Below, piece after piece: positions 37,784 to 46,796 of a stretch of DNA of 64,000 nucleotides (positions are counted from its first letter, which is position 1; every line of letters starts with the position of its first letter). Both the position numbers and the translations under genes were made by a program. The notes below the pieces were generated by a model that did not search any database, was not told the origin of the DNA, and saw only the letters and a list, made by a program, of their open reading frames with translations. The stretch is from Marivivens niveibacter (GTDB taxonomy: Bacteria > Pseudomonadota > Alphaproteobacteria > Rhodobacterales > Rhodobacteraceae): the NCBI RefSeq assembly GCF_002150005.2, contig NZ_MSPP01000003.1:434001-498000 (forward strand), given 5' to 3'.

Positions 37784-40189
37784 CTATTGGGTTTTGACGC
37801 CAGCCTTTTGCATCAATTCGGCGGCCTTTTCGGCCTCTAACCTGTCGCGGCCTGACCCCAGGACGGGGATCTTTCCGACCTCTAACAACAAAGGCGCGGC
37901 CAAGGGCGGCAGGCGATCCAGCGCGACGTGATCAATCGCGCCGCCTGTGCGGGTCAGCATATCCTCGATCCGCGAAAAATCGACCAGACCTTGCATGGCT
38001 TCGACTCGCGTGATCCGCATCATCAGGTGGTCGGGGTCGTACCGCAGCAGGGTGTCGTACAAGATGTCCGATGAAAAGGTCACCTGTTTGCCGGATTTGC
38101 GGTTTCCGGGGCTGTTGCGTTCGGTCAGCATGGCGATGTTGGCGGCAGTGCGGAACGTGCGTTTCATCACCATGTTGCCGGCCAGCCATTCGTCCAACCC
38201 ATCGCGCAACCCATCGGGCCGGAGCAGCGCATGGGGATCGGTGACAGGTTCCAGCCCCCATAGCAGCGTTGCATAGTCGGTCGACACAAATCCCAGCGGG
38301 TCCAGCCCCGCCTGTTCCATCCGTTGCGACAGGATCAGGCCCAGCGTCTGCTGCGCGTTGCGCCCTGCGAACCCGTAGACACAGGTGTAATGGCGGCTGT
38401 CGTGCGGGAATGTTTCAACCAGAATGCGGTCACGCTCGGGCAGCTTGGATACCTCGCTTTGCAGTGCCAGCCAGTCTGCCGTGTGTGCGGGCAGGTCGGG
38501 CCATTCGCCCATGGCGAACATAGACAGGATGCGATCTGACAACTGGGTCGAGGTCGCGAATTTCGTGCCGTTGAACGTTGCGACCTTGGGCGTTTGGGAG
38601 GCTGATTTTGTGACCTCGACCACCAGATCGCGGATGCCCTGATACCGCACGATTTTGCCGCCGATCAGAAACGTGTCGCCTGCGGTCAGCGTGCTGGCAA
38701 AGCCTTCTTCGACCTCGCCCAACGGTTTGCCCGCGCCGCGCATCCGCACCTTGAGCGTATCCGTGTCCTGAATCGTCCCGATGTTCATCCGTATCCGCGC
38801 CGCTGATCGTGGATCGCGCAACTGCCATTGGCCGTCGGGCCGCCGCATCAGGCGTTGCCATTTGTCATAAGCCCGCAGGGCGTAGCCGCCCGTCGCCACG
38901 AAATCCAGACAGTCATCGAATTCAGCGCGGGTCAGGTCGGCATAGGCGCCGACGCTTCGAATTTCCGCCAGCAGATCATTTTCATCAAACGGGCCTGCGC
39001 AGGCGCGGATCAGGATGTGTTGGCACAAAACATCGCGCGGCCCGCTGTTTTTGCGGGTCTCGTCCAGATCACCGGCTAGGGCCGCGTCAATCGCGGCTTG
39101 GCATTCGATCACCTCGAACCGGTTGGCAGGGACCAGCATTGCCTTGGACGGGGCGTTGTAGCGGTGGTTGGCACGCCCGATCCGCTGGACCAAACGTTTG
39201 ACGTTTTTCGGTGCGCCGACTTGGATCACCAGATCGACGTCGCCCCAGTCGATCCCCAGATCCAAACTGCCCGTGCAGACCACAGCCCGCAGCGCGCCTT
39301 GGGTCATGGCGGTTTCGACCGCCTCGCGCTGGTCGCGTGATAACGATCCGTGGTGAATGCCGATGGGCAGGTCGTCGGTGTTTTCCAGCCATAGGTTATG
39401 GAAAAAGATTTCGGCCTGCGCGCGGGTGTTGTGAAAGATCAGCGTGGTTTTGTGTTTCTTGACCTGTTCCAACACCGCAGGGATCGCGTATTTCGCGCCG
39501 CCGCCCGCCCAAGGGGGCGGGGTATCCGTGACCAGCATTGAAATATTAGGCGCGGGGCCGGGGTCGGCATGAATGATGTCGCAGGCCGTGCAGCTAGGGG
39601 CCAATTCGCGGCCGATGGCATCAGGATCATCAACTGTGGCCGATAGCCCGACGCGGCGCAGGTTTGGTGCCATGGCCTGCAGACGGGATATGGCCAGCAT
39701 CAGTTGATCGCCCCGTTTGCTTTCGCTTAGTGCATGGATTTCATCCACGATGATGCGGCTGACGCCTGCGAACATGCGCGGGGCGTCTTCGTATGATGTC
39801 AGCAGCGAAAGGCTTTCTGGGGTGGTCAGCAGGATATGGGGTGGGTCCACGCGCTGGCGGCGTTTCTGGGTGTAGGACGTGTCGCCCGTGCGGTCCTCGA
39901 TCCTGATGGGTAGGTCCATTTCCTGAACGGGGCGGGTCAAGTTGCGGCGAATGTCTGCGGCCAAAGCCTTGAGCGGGGACACATAGATCGTGTGCAGGCC
40001 CTTGTGCGCGCCATCGGCCAATTCGACCAGTGTAGGTAGAAACCCCGCCAAAGTTTTGCCGCCGCCCGTCGGTGCGATCAGGACCAATGCGGCGGCATCC
40101 TTGCGGTCGAACATATCGCTTTGGTGGGGGTGGATGTCCCAACCTTGGCCGTTAAACCAATCAATAAATGTCTGAGGTAGCGCGCTCAT
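37784..40189 (-). CDS. Ligase-associated DNA damage response DEXH-box helicase (Lhr-like)
   Basis: An 801-residue superfamily 2 helicase. Walker A is in APTGGGKT at residues 39-46, DEIH in RIIVDEIHALSES, motif III is SATV, and motif VI in QRIGRANHR. The C-terminal winged-helix and Lhr core follow. This is the short Lhr (Lhr-core) type that is found with PdeM. Genes here are on the minus strand, first of a probable two-gene operon with pdeM. Divergent from meaB. Confidence 0.92.
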   Translation of the reverse strand: MSALPQTFIDWFNGQGWDIHPHQSDMFDRKDAAALVLIAPTGGGKTLAGFLPTLVELADGAHKGLHTIYVSPLKALAADIRRNLTRPVQEMDLPIRIEDRTGDTSYTQKRRQRVDPPHILLTTPESLSLLTSYEDAPRMFAGVSRIIVDEIHALSESKRGDQLMLAISRLQAMAPNLRRVGLSATVDDPDAIGRELAPSCTACDIIHADPGPAPNISMLVTDTPPPWAGGGAKYAIPAVLEQVKKHKTTLIFHNTRAQAEIFFHNLWLENTDDLPIGIHHGSLSRDQREAVETAMTQGALRAVVCTGSLDLGIDWGDVDLVIQVGAPKNVKRLVQRIGRANHRYNAPSKAMLVPANRFEVIECQAAIDAALAGDLDETRKNSGPRDVLCQHILIRACAGPFDENDLLAEIRSVGAYADLTRAEFDDCLDFVATGGYALRAYDKWQRLMRRPDGQWQLRDPRSAARIRMNIGTIQDTDTLKVRMRGAGKPLGEVEEGFASTLTAGDTFLIGGKIVRYQGIRDLVVEVTKSASQTPKVATFNGTKFATSTQLSDRILSMFAMGEWPDLPAHTADWLALQSEVSKLPERDRILVETFPHDSRHYTCVYGFAGRNAQQTLGLILSQRMEQAGLDPLGFVSTDYATLLWGLEPVTDPHALLRPDGLRDGLDEWLAGNMVMKRTFRTAANIAMLTERNSPGNRKSGKQVTFSSDILYDTLLRYDPDHLMMRITRVEAMQGLVDFSRIEDMLTRTGGAIDHVALDRLPPLAAPLLLEVGKIPVLGSGRDRLEAEKAAELMQKAGVKTQ

Positions 40190-40282
40190 ACGCCCAATCT
40201 GTGCGGAACGGGCGCGGCGTCAAGCCGATAGGTGACACCCTGTCGCGCTGGACAGAACCCAAACACACGTTAAGAAGGTGCC

Positions 40283-41272
40283 ATGAGCCGAAAGATCGAC
40301 ATTCCCGCCACCGCTGCCGCGCTGAAAAACGGTGAACGCCGTGCGCTGGCCCGTGCCATCACCTTGGTCGAAAGCTGCCGCGCAGATCACCGCCAGCAGG
40401 CGCTGGAATTGATCGACGCGTTGGGATCGGATCGTCAGGCATTGCGCATTGGTTTGTCGGGCACGCCCGGTGTGGGCAAATCCACATTCATCGAAACCTT
40501 TGGCCTTTTTCTAACGGGGCAGGGGCTGCGCGTGGCCGTTTTGGCGGTCGACCCGTCATCTGCACGGTCGGGCGGATCTATCTTGGGCGATAAAACGCGG
40601 ATGGAGCATCTGTCGCGTGACCCCAACGCCTTTATCCGCCCGTCGCCATCGCAGGCGCAAATGGGCGGCGTTGCCCGCCGGACGCGCGAAGCCGTTGCGC
40701 TGTGCGAAGCTGCTGGTTTTGACGTGGTTCTGATTGAAACCGTGGGCGTTGGGCAATCGGAAACGATGGTTGCCGAAATGTGCGATATTTTCACTCTGCT
40801 ATTGGCGCCCGCGGGCGGTGACGAATTGCAGGGCGTGAAACGCGGAATCATGGAAATCGCCGACTTGATTTTGGTGAACAAGGCGGATGGCGATCTGAAA
40901 CCTCCGGCCACGCGAACCTGCGCGGATTATGCGGGTGCGCTGCGGCTGCTGCGCAAACGCCCCCAAGACCCCAGTGATTTCCCCAAGGCGATGACCGTTT
41001 CAGCCTACGAAGGCGCGGGTGTTGAGCAAGCGTGGAATGAAATGTGTGCGCTGGCGGAATGGCGCAAAGAAAACGGTCATTTTGCGGGCCGCCGTGCCGA
41101 ACAGGCGCGGTATTGGTTCCACGAAGAGGTTCGTTTGCAGTTGCTGGAACGGTTATCGGCGGATGCAGCATTGTCCGCGCAATTGGCGAAGGCAGAGGCC
41201 GCGTTATCACGGGGAGAGATTACCCCAGCCAGCGCTGCGGCGCAGGTTCTGGACGGGTTTATGGCAGGGTAA
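40283..41272 (+). CDS. meaB: Methylmalonyl-CoA mutase-associated GTPase MeaB
   Basis: A 329-residue SIMIBI-class G protein. The P-loop is GTPGVGKST at residues 60-68, with [19 protein letters not shown] and ETVGVGQSE as switch regions and NKADGD as the guanine-specificity motif. It loads adenosylcobalamin into and protects methylmalonyl-CoA mutase. Its client scpA is at 604-2730, on the same strand but 38 kb away. The start follows AAGAAGGTGCC. It is the first gene after the divergent helicase. Confidence 0.96.
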   Translation: MSRKIDIPATAAALKNGERRALARAITLVESCRADHRQQALELIDALGSDRQALRIGLSGTPGVGKSTFIETFGLFLTGQGLRVAVLAVDPSSARSGGSILGDKTRMEHLSRDPNAFIRPSPSQAQMGGVARRTREAVALCEAAGFDVVLIETVGVGQSETMVAEMCDIFTLLLAPAGGDELQGVKRGIMEIADLILVNKADGDLKPPATRTCADYAGALRLLRKRPQDPSDFPKAMTVSAYEGAGVEQAWNEMCALAEWRKENGHFAGRRAEQARYWFHEEVRLQLLERLSADAALSAQLAKAEAALSRGEITPASAAAQVLDGFMAG

Positions 41273-41416
41273 TTCCTGAAAAGCTTGACCGATGTGGGGA
41301 ATCCGACTAAGGGCTGCCCATTCGTTTCGCGCACGGTGCACGATGCGATCGGGCGAAAGCCCACAAACACCGATAACCGGCCCTGGTGGCTGGATACAAT
41401 AACGAAGGAAATTCCT

Positions 41417-41698
41417 ATGTCGCGTAAATGCGAATTGACTGGCAAAGGCCCGATGTCGGGCAACAACGTAAGCCACGCAAAAAACAAAACTCGCCGTCGC
41501 TGGCTGCCAAACCTGCAAGACGTAACTCTGGCCTCTGATGTACTGGGCCGTTCGTTCCGTTTCCGCATCTCGTCGGCTGCGCTGCGTACTGTTGACCACC
41601 GTGGCGGTCTGGACGCTTTCTTGCTGAAAGCAAAAGACGCTGAGCTGTCCAACGCAGCTCTGAAGATCAAAAAAGAGGTTGTTAAAGCTTCGGCTTAA
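41417..41698 (+). CDS. rpmB: 50S ribosomal protein L28
   Basis: A 93-residue bL28. [29 protein letters not shown]-like opening and [35 protein letters not shown] are diagnostic. The start has GAAGGAA upstream. Wobble usage suggests high expression. It has its own terminator. Confidence 0.98.
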   Translation: MSRKCELTGKGPMSGNNVSHAKNKTRRRWLPNLQDVTLASDVLGRSFRFRISSAALRTVDHRGGLDAFLLKAKDAELSNAALKIKKEVVKASA

Positions 41699-41722
41699 TC
41701 ACCCCCTTTCGATCACCGGAAT

Positions 41723-41757
41723 ACGAAAGCCCAGAGCGATGCTCTGGGCTTTTGCTA
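41723..41757 (+). terminator. Rho-independent terminator of rpmB
   Basis: The stem AAAGCCCAGAGC / GCTCTGGGCTTT with loop GAT is followed by TGC and is strong and perfect. Confidence 0.9.
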
Positions 41758-41888
41758 TTAAAAGGTGCGCGGGCTGTGGCCCGCGCGTCGTTATAGTTGG
41801 CACCAAGGTGAGGTGTTGCGCCTTTTGCTGATTGGCGGGGCAAATTGACCACTTTCGCTGTGCAAACAACTTTGATACGCCGCGCCTT

Positions 41889-42233
41889 ATGACGATTGGT
41901 CGGATCATAGGCTTTTTGCTGGTTTTGCTGGTGGTGGTGACATCACAGCAAATGGCAGTTTTGCGTGGTCAAACGCAGCCCGTTGGAATGGCTGTTCTAT
42001 GTATAGGCCAAACAGCGGTTGAGGTGCCAGTTGGCCCAGATGGGGAACCCGTTGGGCATCCGCATATCTGCCCTGACTGCGCATTGAACGTTATTGTAGC
42101 GGTTGATCAACCAACTATGGCCTGCCGTGAAATCGACGGTCAGACCATCGCCTTTGGTTACGGTAAAGATGCCGAACCTGCATTTGTGCGAACCTTGCGG
42201 GCGTCGGCGCGGGGGCCGCCCGTGTTTGGATGA
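41889..42233 (+). CDS. DUF2946-like small membrane-anchored protein
   Basis: A 114-residue protein. The N-terminal helix (RIIGFLLVLLVVVTS) is a membrane or signal anchor; HPHICPDCALNVI is a CxxC-containing segment with neighbouring His residues, typical of DUF2946-like proteins found near copper genes. It stands 39 bases upstream of a PCu(A)C copper chaperone, so a periplasmic metal role is likely by context; the DUF assignment is from memory of the pattern. Confidence 0.7.
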   Translation: MTIGRIIGFLLVLLVVVTSQQMAVLRGQTQPVGMAVLCIGQTAVEVPVGPDGEPVGHPHICPDCALNVIVAVDQPTMACREIDGQTIAFGYGKDAEPAFVRTLRASARGPPVFG

Positions 42234-42272
42234 ATTGAATTTCTGACATCTCCAAACACAAAGGTACACACT

Positions 42273-42773
42273 ATGTTTAAAAAGACCGTTTTTGCTGGCC
42301 TTATGGCGTCAGCTGTATTTGCATCGGCTGCAACTGCCGAAAGCAACATTGAAATTCACGATGCCTATGCGCGCGCATCGGGTATGTCGGCAGTTGCCGG
42401 CGCGGCGTTTATGATGATCCACAATGCCGGCGATCAGGATGATCAACTGATTGATGCGCGGTCAGATGTTTCGGCGCGTGTTGAACTGCACACCCACATC
42501 ATGGAAGACGGCATTGCGAAAATGCGCCGTGTCGAAGGCGGTTTCACTATTCCGGCCGGCGGCGGTCATATTTTGGAACGCGGCGCTGATCACGTGATGT
42601 TCATGGGATTGACCCAACCATTCGAACAGGGCGCGGAAATTCCCGTGACTTTGGTTTTCGAGCATGCCGGAGAGATCGAGATCATGATCCCTGTTGATCT
42701 GGAACGCACGGCTGGTGAGATGAACCACGACCATGACCACGATCACGGCGACGCAGGGTCCATGAACCACTAA
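42273..42773 (+). CDS. Periplasmic copper chaperone PCu(A)C
   Basis: A 166-residue protein with a signal peptide (MFKKTVFAGLMASAVFASAATA). The copper motif H-x10-M-x22-H-x-M is present: His73, Met84, His107, Met109. The C-terminal tail has a His-rich stretch NHDHDHDHGDAGSMNH. PCu(A)C delivers Cu(I) to the CuA or CuB site of cytochrome c oxidases. It forms a probable operon with the DUF2946-like gene upstream and is closed by a terminator. Confidence 0.94.
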   Translation: MFKKTVFAGLMASAVFASAATAESNIEIHDAYARASGMSAVAGAAFMMIHNAGDQDDQLIDARSDVSARVELHTHIMEDGIAKMRRVEGGFTIPAGGGHILERGADHVMFMGLTQPFEQGAEIPVTLVFEHAGEIEIMIPVDLERTAGEMNHDHDHDHGDAGSMNH

Positions 42774-42791
42774 TTTGCAAATCCGCTTTTG

Positions 42792-42825
42792 AAACGGCCC
42801 GTGTCTATCGCGGGCCGTTTTTCGT
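42792..42825 (+). terminator. Rho-independent terminator of the copper chaperone gene
   Basis: The stem AAACGGCCCG / CGGGCCGTTT with loop TGTCTATCG-type is followed by TTCG. T tract is short, so efficiency is uncertain. Confidence 0.8.
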
Positions 42826-42884
42826 TGCAAAGCGCTTTGGAAAGCTGTTTTGGTCTTCTGTAACGATTTAGGGAGGTCGGAATC

Positions 42885-44018
42885 ATGCTGTTGCGTGCAT
42901 GGGGCGCCATTATGGCGATGTTTTTCTTTAGCGGTGGGGTCTTTGGTATTTGGGCCGCGCGGATTCCAAGTTTTGTCGACAAATTCGACCTGAGCCCTGG
43001 TCAGTTGGGCATCCTTCTTTTGCTGATTGCGGGGGGGGCAATTATTGCGTTTCCGGTTGCGGGGCGTTGGGTCGATCGTTGGGGCGCACGTACGGCATCG
43101 TTAATTTTGATGTGCGGTGTGATTATTGTCGCGGCGCTGTTGCCGCTGATGCCAAATGTCTGGTTGTTGGGGGCAACGTTATTGGTGCTGGGTGCGTCGT
43201 TCGGTGCCAAAGATGTCGCCATGAACGCGTGGGGCGCCGAAGTTGAAAAACGGATGGAGCGGGCGGTCATGTCTGGGTTCCATGCAAGCTTTTCGTTGGG
43301 CGGGGCACTTGGGGCGTTGTCCGGATATTGGGCGCTGCAGATGGAAATGGGGATCGCCATGCATTTCTGGCTGGCGCTGGCTGTGATGGTGATTATCTGC
43401 GGTCCGCTGGTCTACATCCCGTGGGACAGCAAAAAATCGGCCCCGCAGGGTAAGGCCCAATTGTTCGCAATTCCGAAAGGCGCGTTGCTGTTCGTAGGTA
43501 TCGTGGGTTTTTCATCTGCCTTGGGTGAGGGGGCTATGATCGACTGGTCTGCCCTTATTATGCATGATTTAAAAGGTGCAGACGCTGCAACGGCGGCCTT
43601 GGCTGTCACAGCGTTTTCCGTGGCGATGGTCGTAACGCGGTTATCGGGTAGCGTTATAATCAAAATGGTCGGACCCGTAGGGACCGTGCGGCTGTCCGCT
43701 GTGATGGCGTTTTGTGGCGGTTTGACGGTCCTATTTGCGCCCGATATTGTGATTTCCTTGGTTGGTTTTTGCCTGTTCGGGTTGGGCTATGCGATGATTG
43801 TGCCCTTGGCCTTTTCCCGTGCTGCTAATGACCCCGAAGTATCAGCAGGGGTCGGGATCGCCAGTGTGGCGACCCTGACCTATGGCGGGATGCTGATGGG
43901 CCCGCCCATCATCGGCGCGGTGGCGGAACTGACGTCCCTCGCGGGCGGGGTGTGGTTGCTGATCGCGCTGTCGTTGGTGACGTTCAGTTTTGCTGGGGCG
44001 TTAAAACCACAGAGCTGA
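42885..44018 (+). CDS. MFS transporter
   Basis: A 377-residue protein with about twelve hydrophobic segments. Loop 2-3 motif A-like GRWVDRWGARTAS and VGASFGAKDVAMNAWGAEVE in helix 4 resemble the YbjJ/fucose-like MFS subgroup in which AMN is conserved. GGGAGG precedes the ATG at 42885. Substrate unknown. The final 35 bases overlap the convergent DUF2306 gene. Confidence 0.87.
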   Translation: MLLRAWGAIMAMFFFSGGVFGIWAARIPSFVDKFDLSPGQLGILLLLIAGGAIIAFPVAGRWVDRWGARTASLILMCGVIIVAALLPLMPNVWLLGATLLVLGASFGAKDVAMNAWGAEVEKRMERAVMSGFHASFSLGGALGALSGYWALQMEMGIAMHFWLALAVMVIICGPLVYIPWDSKKSAPQGKAQLFAIPKGALLFVGIVGFSSALGEGAMIDWSALIMHDLKGADAATAALAVTAFSVAMVVTRLSGSVIIKMVGPVGTVRLSAVMAFCGGLTVLFAPDIVISLVGFCLFGLGYAMIVPLAFSRAANDPEVSAGVGIASVATLTYGGMLMGPPIIGAVAELTSLAGGVWLLIALSLVTFSFAGALKPQS

Positions 44019-44640
44019 TGGCCGGCCGTTTGCCACGGATGACCCGTTCGGCAATCGCGATGTTGATCCCCCACGCCAGAATGAACAGCAAGTCCGAGGC
44101 ATAGCCTGTTTCCTCGGACCCTGTGATCAGCACGTAGGGGATAAAGAAAAACACAGCGGTCGACGAACCCATTCCGACCGCGTAGGCACGGATCATCCAC
44201 GCGCGGTGTGCGGGCAGGTTGCGCCGCATAATCGCGCGAATGGCAATCGCTAGGCTGCCGATCACGGCAAAGGCGGCGACAAAACGGGCGGAATTCAGGA
44301 TCACGGTCGCTGTATCCGTATGCGTCAGCAGCAACGACAAAGAGCTAAGCGACAGCCCGACGCCCGAAACCACGAAAACGTATCCCAAAACTTTGTGCAA
44401 ACAGCCATAGCGGCGTTTCAGAACGTTGGTGAATTGTAGCGGCCCGATGATGCCGAAGGCCGCGCCGCCCAAGCTGTGCAGCCATAACGAAATGGGCGTG
44501 TCGATTAGGTGGCTGCCTTCAGTCGGGACACTGCCCGTGGGAACCTGAACCACGCGCATCAGACCTACAATGATCGGGATGGCAGTCAGAAAGAACAGTA
44601 AAAAGGCAAGCCGGTTGGGCGCTGCAGTCATGGGTTTCAT
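43984..44640 (-). CDS. DUF2306 membrane protein
   Basis: A 218-residue membrane protein with about six helices. The segments LGGAAFGIIGPLQFTNVLKRRYGCLHKVLGYVFVV and NLPAHRAWMIRAYAVGMG (with conserved His) are typical of DUF2306, a di-haem-like/YoaI-type membrane family of unknown function. It is the last of three minus-strand genes (membrane protein, XRE regulator, DUF2306), 34 bases after the regulator. Confidence 0.85.
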   Translation of the reverse strand: MKPMTAAPNRLAFLLFFLTAIPIIVGLMRVVQVPTGSVPTEGSHLIDTPISLWLHSLGGAAFGIIGPLQFTNVLKRRYGCLHKVLGYVFVVSGVGLSLSSLSLLLTHTDTATVILNSARFVAAFAVIGSLAIAIRAIMRRNLPAHRAWMIRAYAVGMGSSTAVFFFIPYVLITGSEETGYASDLLFILAWGINIAIAERVIRGKRPAISSVVLTPQQN

Positions 44641-44674
44641 GGCAGATACTCTTTAATAATAGGGGTTAAGGTCG

Positions 44675-44887
44675 TTATTCGGTGTAGGTGAAAACGTCTT
44701 CTAATGGTTTGTCGAACACACGCGCGATTTTAAAGGCAAGCTCTAGCGTGGGCGCGTATTTCGCATTTTCAATTGCGATAATGGTTTGCCGCGTGACACC
44801 GACTTTCTCGGCCAGCGCCTTTTGCGTCATTTCGTCTGCGTCAAACCGCAGCCTGCGGATCGTATTGGTGATCTGGATTTTGGCCAC
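44675..44887 (-). CDS. XRE-family helix-turn-helix regulator
   Basis: A 70-residue single-domain Cro/C1-type repressor. The HTH is MTQKALAEKVGVTRQTIIAIENAKYAPTLELAFKIARVF. This short form (YgzD/YozG-like), paired with membrane proteins, is common in bacteria and archaea. It lies between a 147-residue membrane protein (3 bases) and DUF2306. A perfect 8+8 bp inverted repeat upstream of the operon is a likely autoregulatory operator. Confidence 0.9.
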   Translation of the reverse strand: MAKIQITNTIRRLRFDADEMTQKALAEKVGVTRQTIIAIENAKYAPTLELAFKIARVFDKPLEDVFTYTE

Positions 44888-44890
44888 GGG

Positions 44891-45334
44891 TTAAATCAAT
44901 CCTCGGTATGATGCGAATTTATGCAGGTTCCCGATCAGGTCACCGATGGCATAGGCGTAGAACACAAAGATAAATCCGAAAACAGGGGCAAATCCCATTG
45001 CCATCATGATCATCGCAGCGACAAATCCAGCTCCGCCGGCGACCATGACAAACATATTGCCGCGATTGGTGAATAGCCGGTCCCGTTCGTCCGTTCGGAA
45101 ATCTGTGTCGCCGGTGATGATCGCCATGATGATAATGAAAAGGACCGTCAAAACAATCGTCGCGACGATCGTGATGCCCATCGCCCATAGGGTCGATTTC
45201 GCCCAGATCATAACGCCGCTTGGGCCCAGCAACGTGCCGTCCGACCACAGGCCAAACAGTTTGCTTGCCAGCATTCCGTTTACGATCAGGTTCACAATAA
45301 TCGAAACGATCGTACATTTTTCCTCTTGTGACAT
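44891..45334 (-). CDS. Hypothetical four-helix membrane protein with DTDFRTDERD motif
   Basis: A 147-residue membrane protein with hydrophobic segments near residues 10-26, 42-70, 91-115 and 117-135. The cytoplasmic-type loop DTDFRTDERDRLFTNRG between helices 2 and 3 is reminiscent of DUF2178-like membrane proteins found beside short XRE regulators. The ATG at 45334 is chosen; a GTG just upstream is possible. First gene of the XRE-DUF2306 operon. Confidence 0.75.
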   Translation of the reverse strand: MSQEEKCTIVSIIVNLIVNGMLASKLFGLWSDGTLLGPSGVMIWAKSTLWAMGITIVATIVLTVLFIIIMAIITGDTDFRTDERDRLFTNRGNMFVMVAGGAGFVAAMIMMAMGFAPVFGFIFVFYAYAIGDLIGNLHKFASYRGLI

Positions 45335-45392
45335 CACTCTTATCCAAATTCGAGTCGTGTTTATATGACATTGGGTAATTGATTCTATACTT

Positions 45393-45414
45393 TGTGTAAA
45401 GTATCTTTTACACA
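45393..45414. promoter_or_regulatory. Palindromic operator upstream of the XRE operon
   Basis: TGTGTAAA (45393-45400) and TTTACACA (45407-45414) form a perfect 8-bp inverted repeat with a 6-base spacer. It is 59 bases upstream of the first gene's start codon (45334) and 90 bases upstream of divergent lolC. GTGTAA follows directly. The symmetry suits a dimeric XRE repressor. Confidence 0.65.
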
Positions 45415-45503
45415 GTGTAAGGTTTTCAATACGTTAGGCGGGTTTGCGCTGCTTGACGTTTGGGGGGGATGTCATAATGTCCGCTCAAATCGTAGGAGCA
45501 GTC

Positions 45504-46796
45504 ATGTCAAACTCTGGATCAACGCCGCCGTTTTCACGGTTCGAATGGATGATCGCTTGGCGCTATGTCCGTGCCAAACGCGCCGAAGGTGGCGTGAGCG
45601 TGATGACATGGATCAGTCTGATCGGGATCACCTTGGCCGTGTTTGCATTGGTTGCAACGATGTCGATCCGCGCGGGATTTCGCACCGATTTCGTAGACAC
45701 CATTTTGGGCGCGAATGCCCATGTGACCGTTTACCAAACACTCGTCGCCGATGACCGTGGGAACGTGTCGCGGGTGATTGAAAATCCAGATGACATGGCC
45801 GCCGCCCTGCGCGCTGTTGACGGAGTGACGCGCGCCGCGCCGTTAGTGCGTAGTCAGGTGATGGCAAACCACGCCTCCGCAAACGCAGGGGTTGAGGTGT
45901 ACGGGATTTCCTACGACGACCTAATGACCATCCCCCGCATCGTCGAACCCGAAGAGTCGTTGGGCGATATCACGCAATTCGAAAACGGGATCGCGATCGG
46001 ATCGGGCGTCGCACGTGAATTGGGCGTGACATTGGGCGATAAGATCAAGATCATTTCGCCAAACGGCACGCGTACTGCGTTCGGCACCAGCCCACGGGTC
46101 AGCGCCTATGATGTGGTCTATATCTTTACCGCGGGTCGCTATGATATCGACCGCACCCGCGTCTACCTGCCGATGGCCGAAGCGCAGCTATTTTTCGACA
46201 AAGACGGCGTTGCCGACGAAATCGAGGTTATGGTCGAAGACCCAGAAGCGGTTGATGATTACCTGCGCGATATACTGCTCGCGGCGGGTGATCGCGGTCT
46301 GGTCTGGACGTGGCGCGACAGCGCCGGATCTTTCCTGCGCGCTTTAACGGTCGAAGACAATGTGATGTTCGTTCTTATGTCGATCCTTGTTCTGATCGCG
46401 TCGATGAACATCATTTCGGGCCTGATTATGTTGGTAAAAAACAAAGGTCGCGATATTGGCATCCTGCGGACCATGGGTCTGACCGAAGGTTCGGTTTTGC
46501 GCGTGTTTTTCATCTGCGGCGCATCAATCGGCACCGCTGGCACGATTTTGGGCGTGATCGTTGGTTGTTTGTTCGTGATCTACATCGATCCGATTTTCAG
46601 CCTGATTAACTATTTTTCAGGCGGGGGCGTTTGGGATCCGTCCATTCGCGGCATCTATCATTTGCCTGCTGAGCTGAATTTGAAAAACGTATTGGCGTCG
46701 ATGGCGCTGTCATTGGGACTTTCGTGGACAATCACGTTGCTACCCGCGCGCCGTGCGGCCCGCATGAATCCGGTCGAGGCTTTGCGCTATGAATAA
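45504..46796 (+). CDS. lolC: Lipoprotein-releasing ABC transporter permease LolC/E
   Basis: A 430-residue inner-membrane permease of the LolCDE machine. A helix near residues 30-53 is followed by a large periplasmic domain (about residues 55-275) and three C-terminal helices with the MacB-type FtsX segment (NIISGLIMLVKNKGRDIGILRTMGLTEGSVLRVFFICG). The coupling helix is the KGRDIGILRTMG segment. The ATG at 45504 has TAGGAGC upstream. Overlaps lolD by 8 bases. It hands lipoproteins to LolA and could serve the surface lipoprotein of this window. Confidence 0.94.
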   Translation: MSNSGSTPPFSRFEWMIAWRYVRAKRAEGGVSVMTWISLIGITLAVFALVATMSIRAGFRTDFVDTILGANAHVTVYQTLVADDRGNVSRVIENPDDMAAALRAVDGVTRAAPLVRSQVMANHASANAGVEVYGISYDDLMTIPRIVEPEESLGDITQFENGIAIGSGVARELGVTLGDKIKIISPNGTRTAFGTSPRVSAYDVVYIFTAGRYDIDRTRVYLPMAEAQLFFDKDGVADEIEVMVEDPEAVDDYLRDILLAAGDRGLVWTWRDSAGSFLRALTVEDNVMFVLMSILVLIASMNIISGLIMLVKNKGRDIGILRTMGLTEGSVLRVFFICGASIGTAGTILGVIVGCLFVIYIDPIFSLINYFSGGGVWDPSIRGIYHLPAELNLKNVLASMALSLGLSWTITLLPARRAARMNPVEALRYE

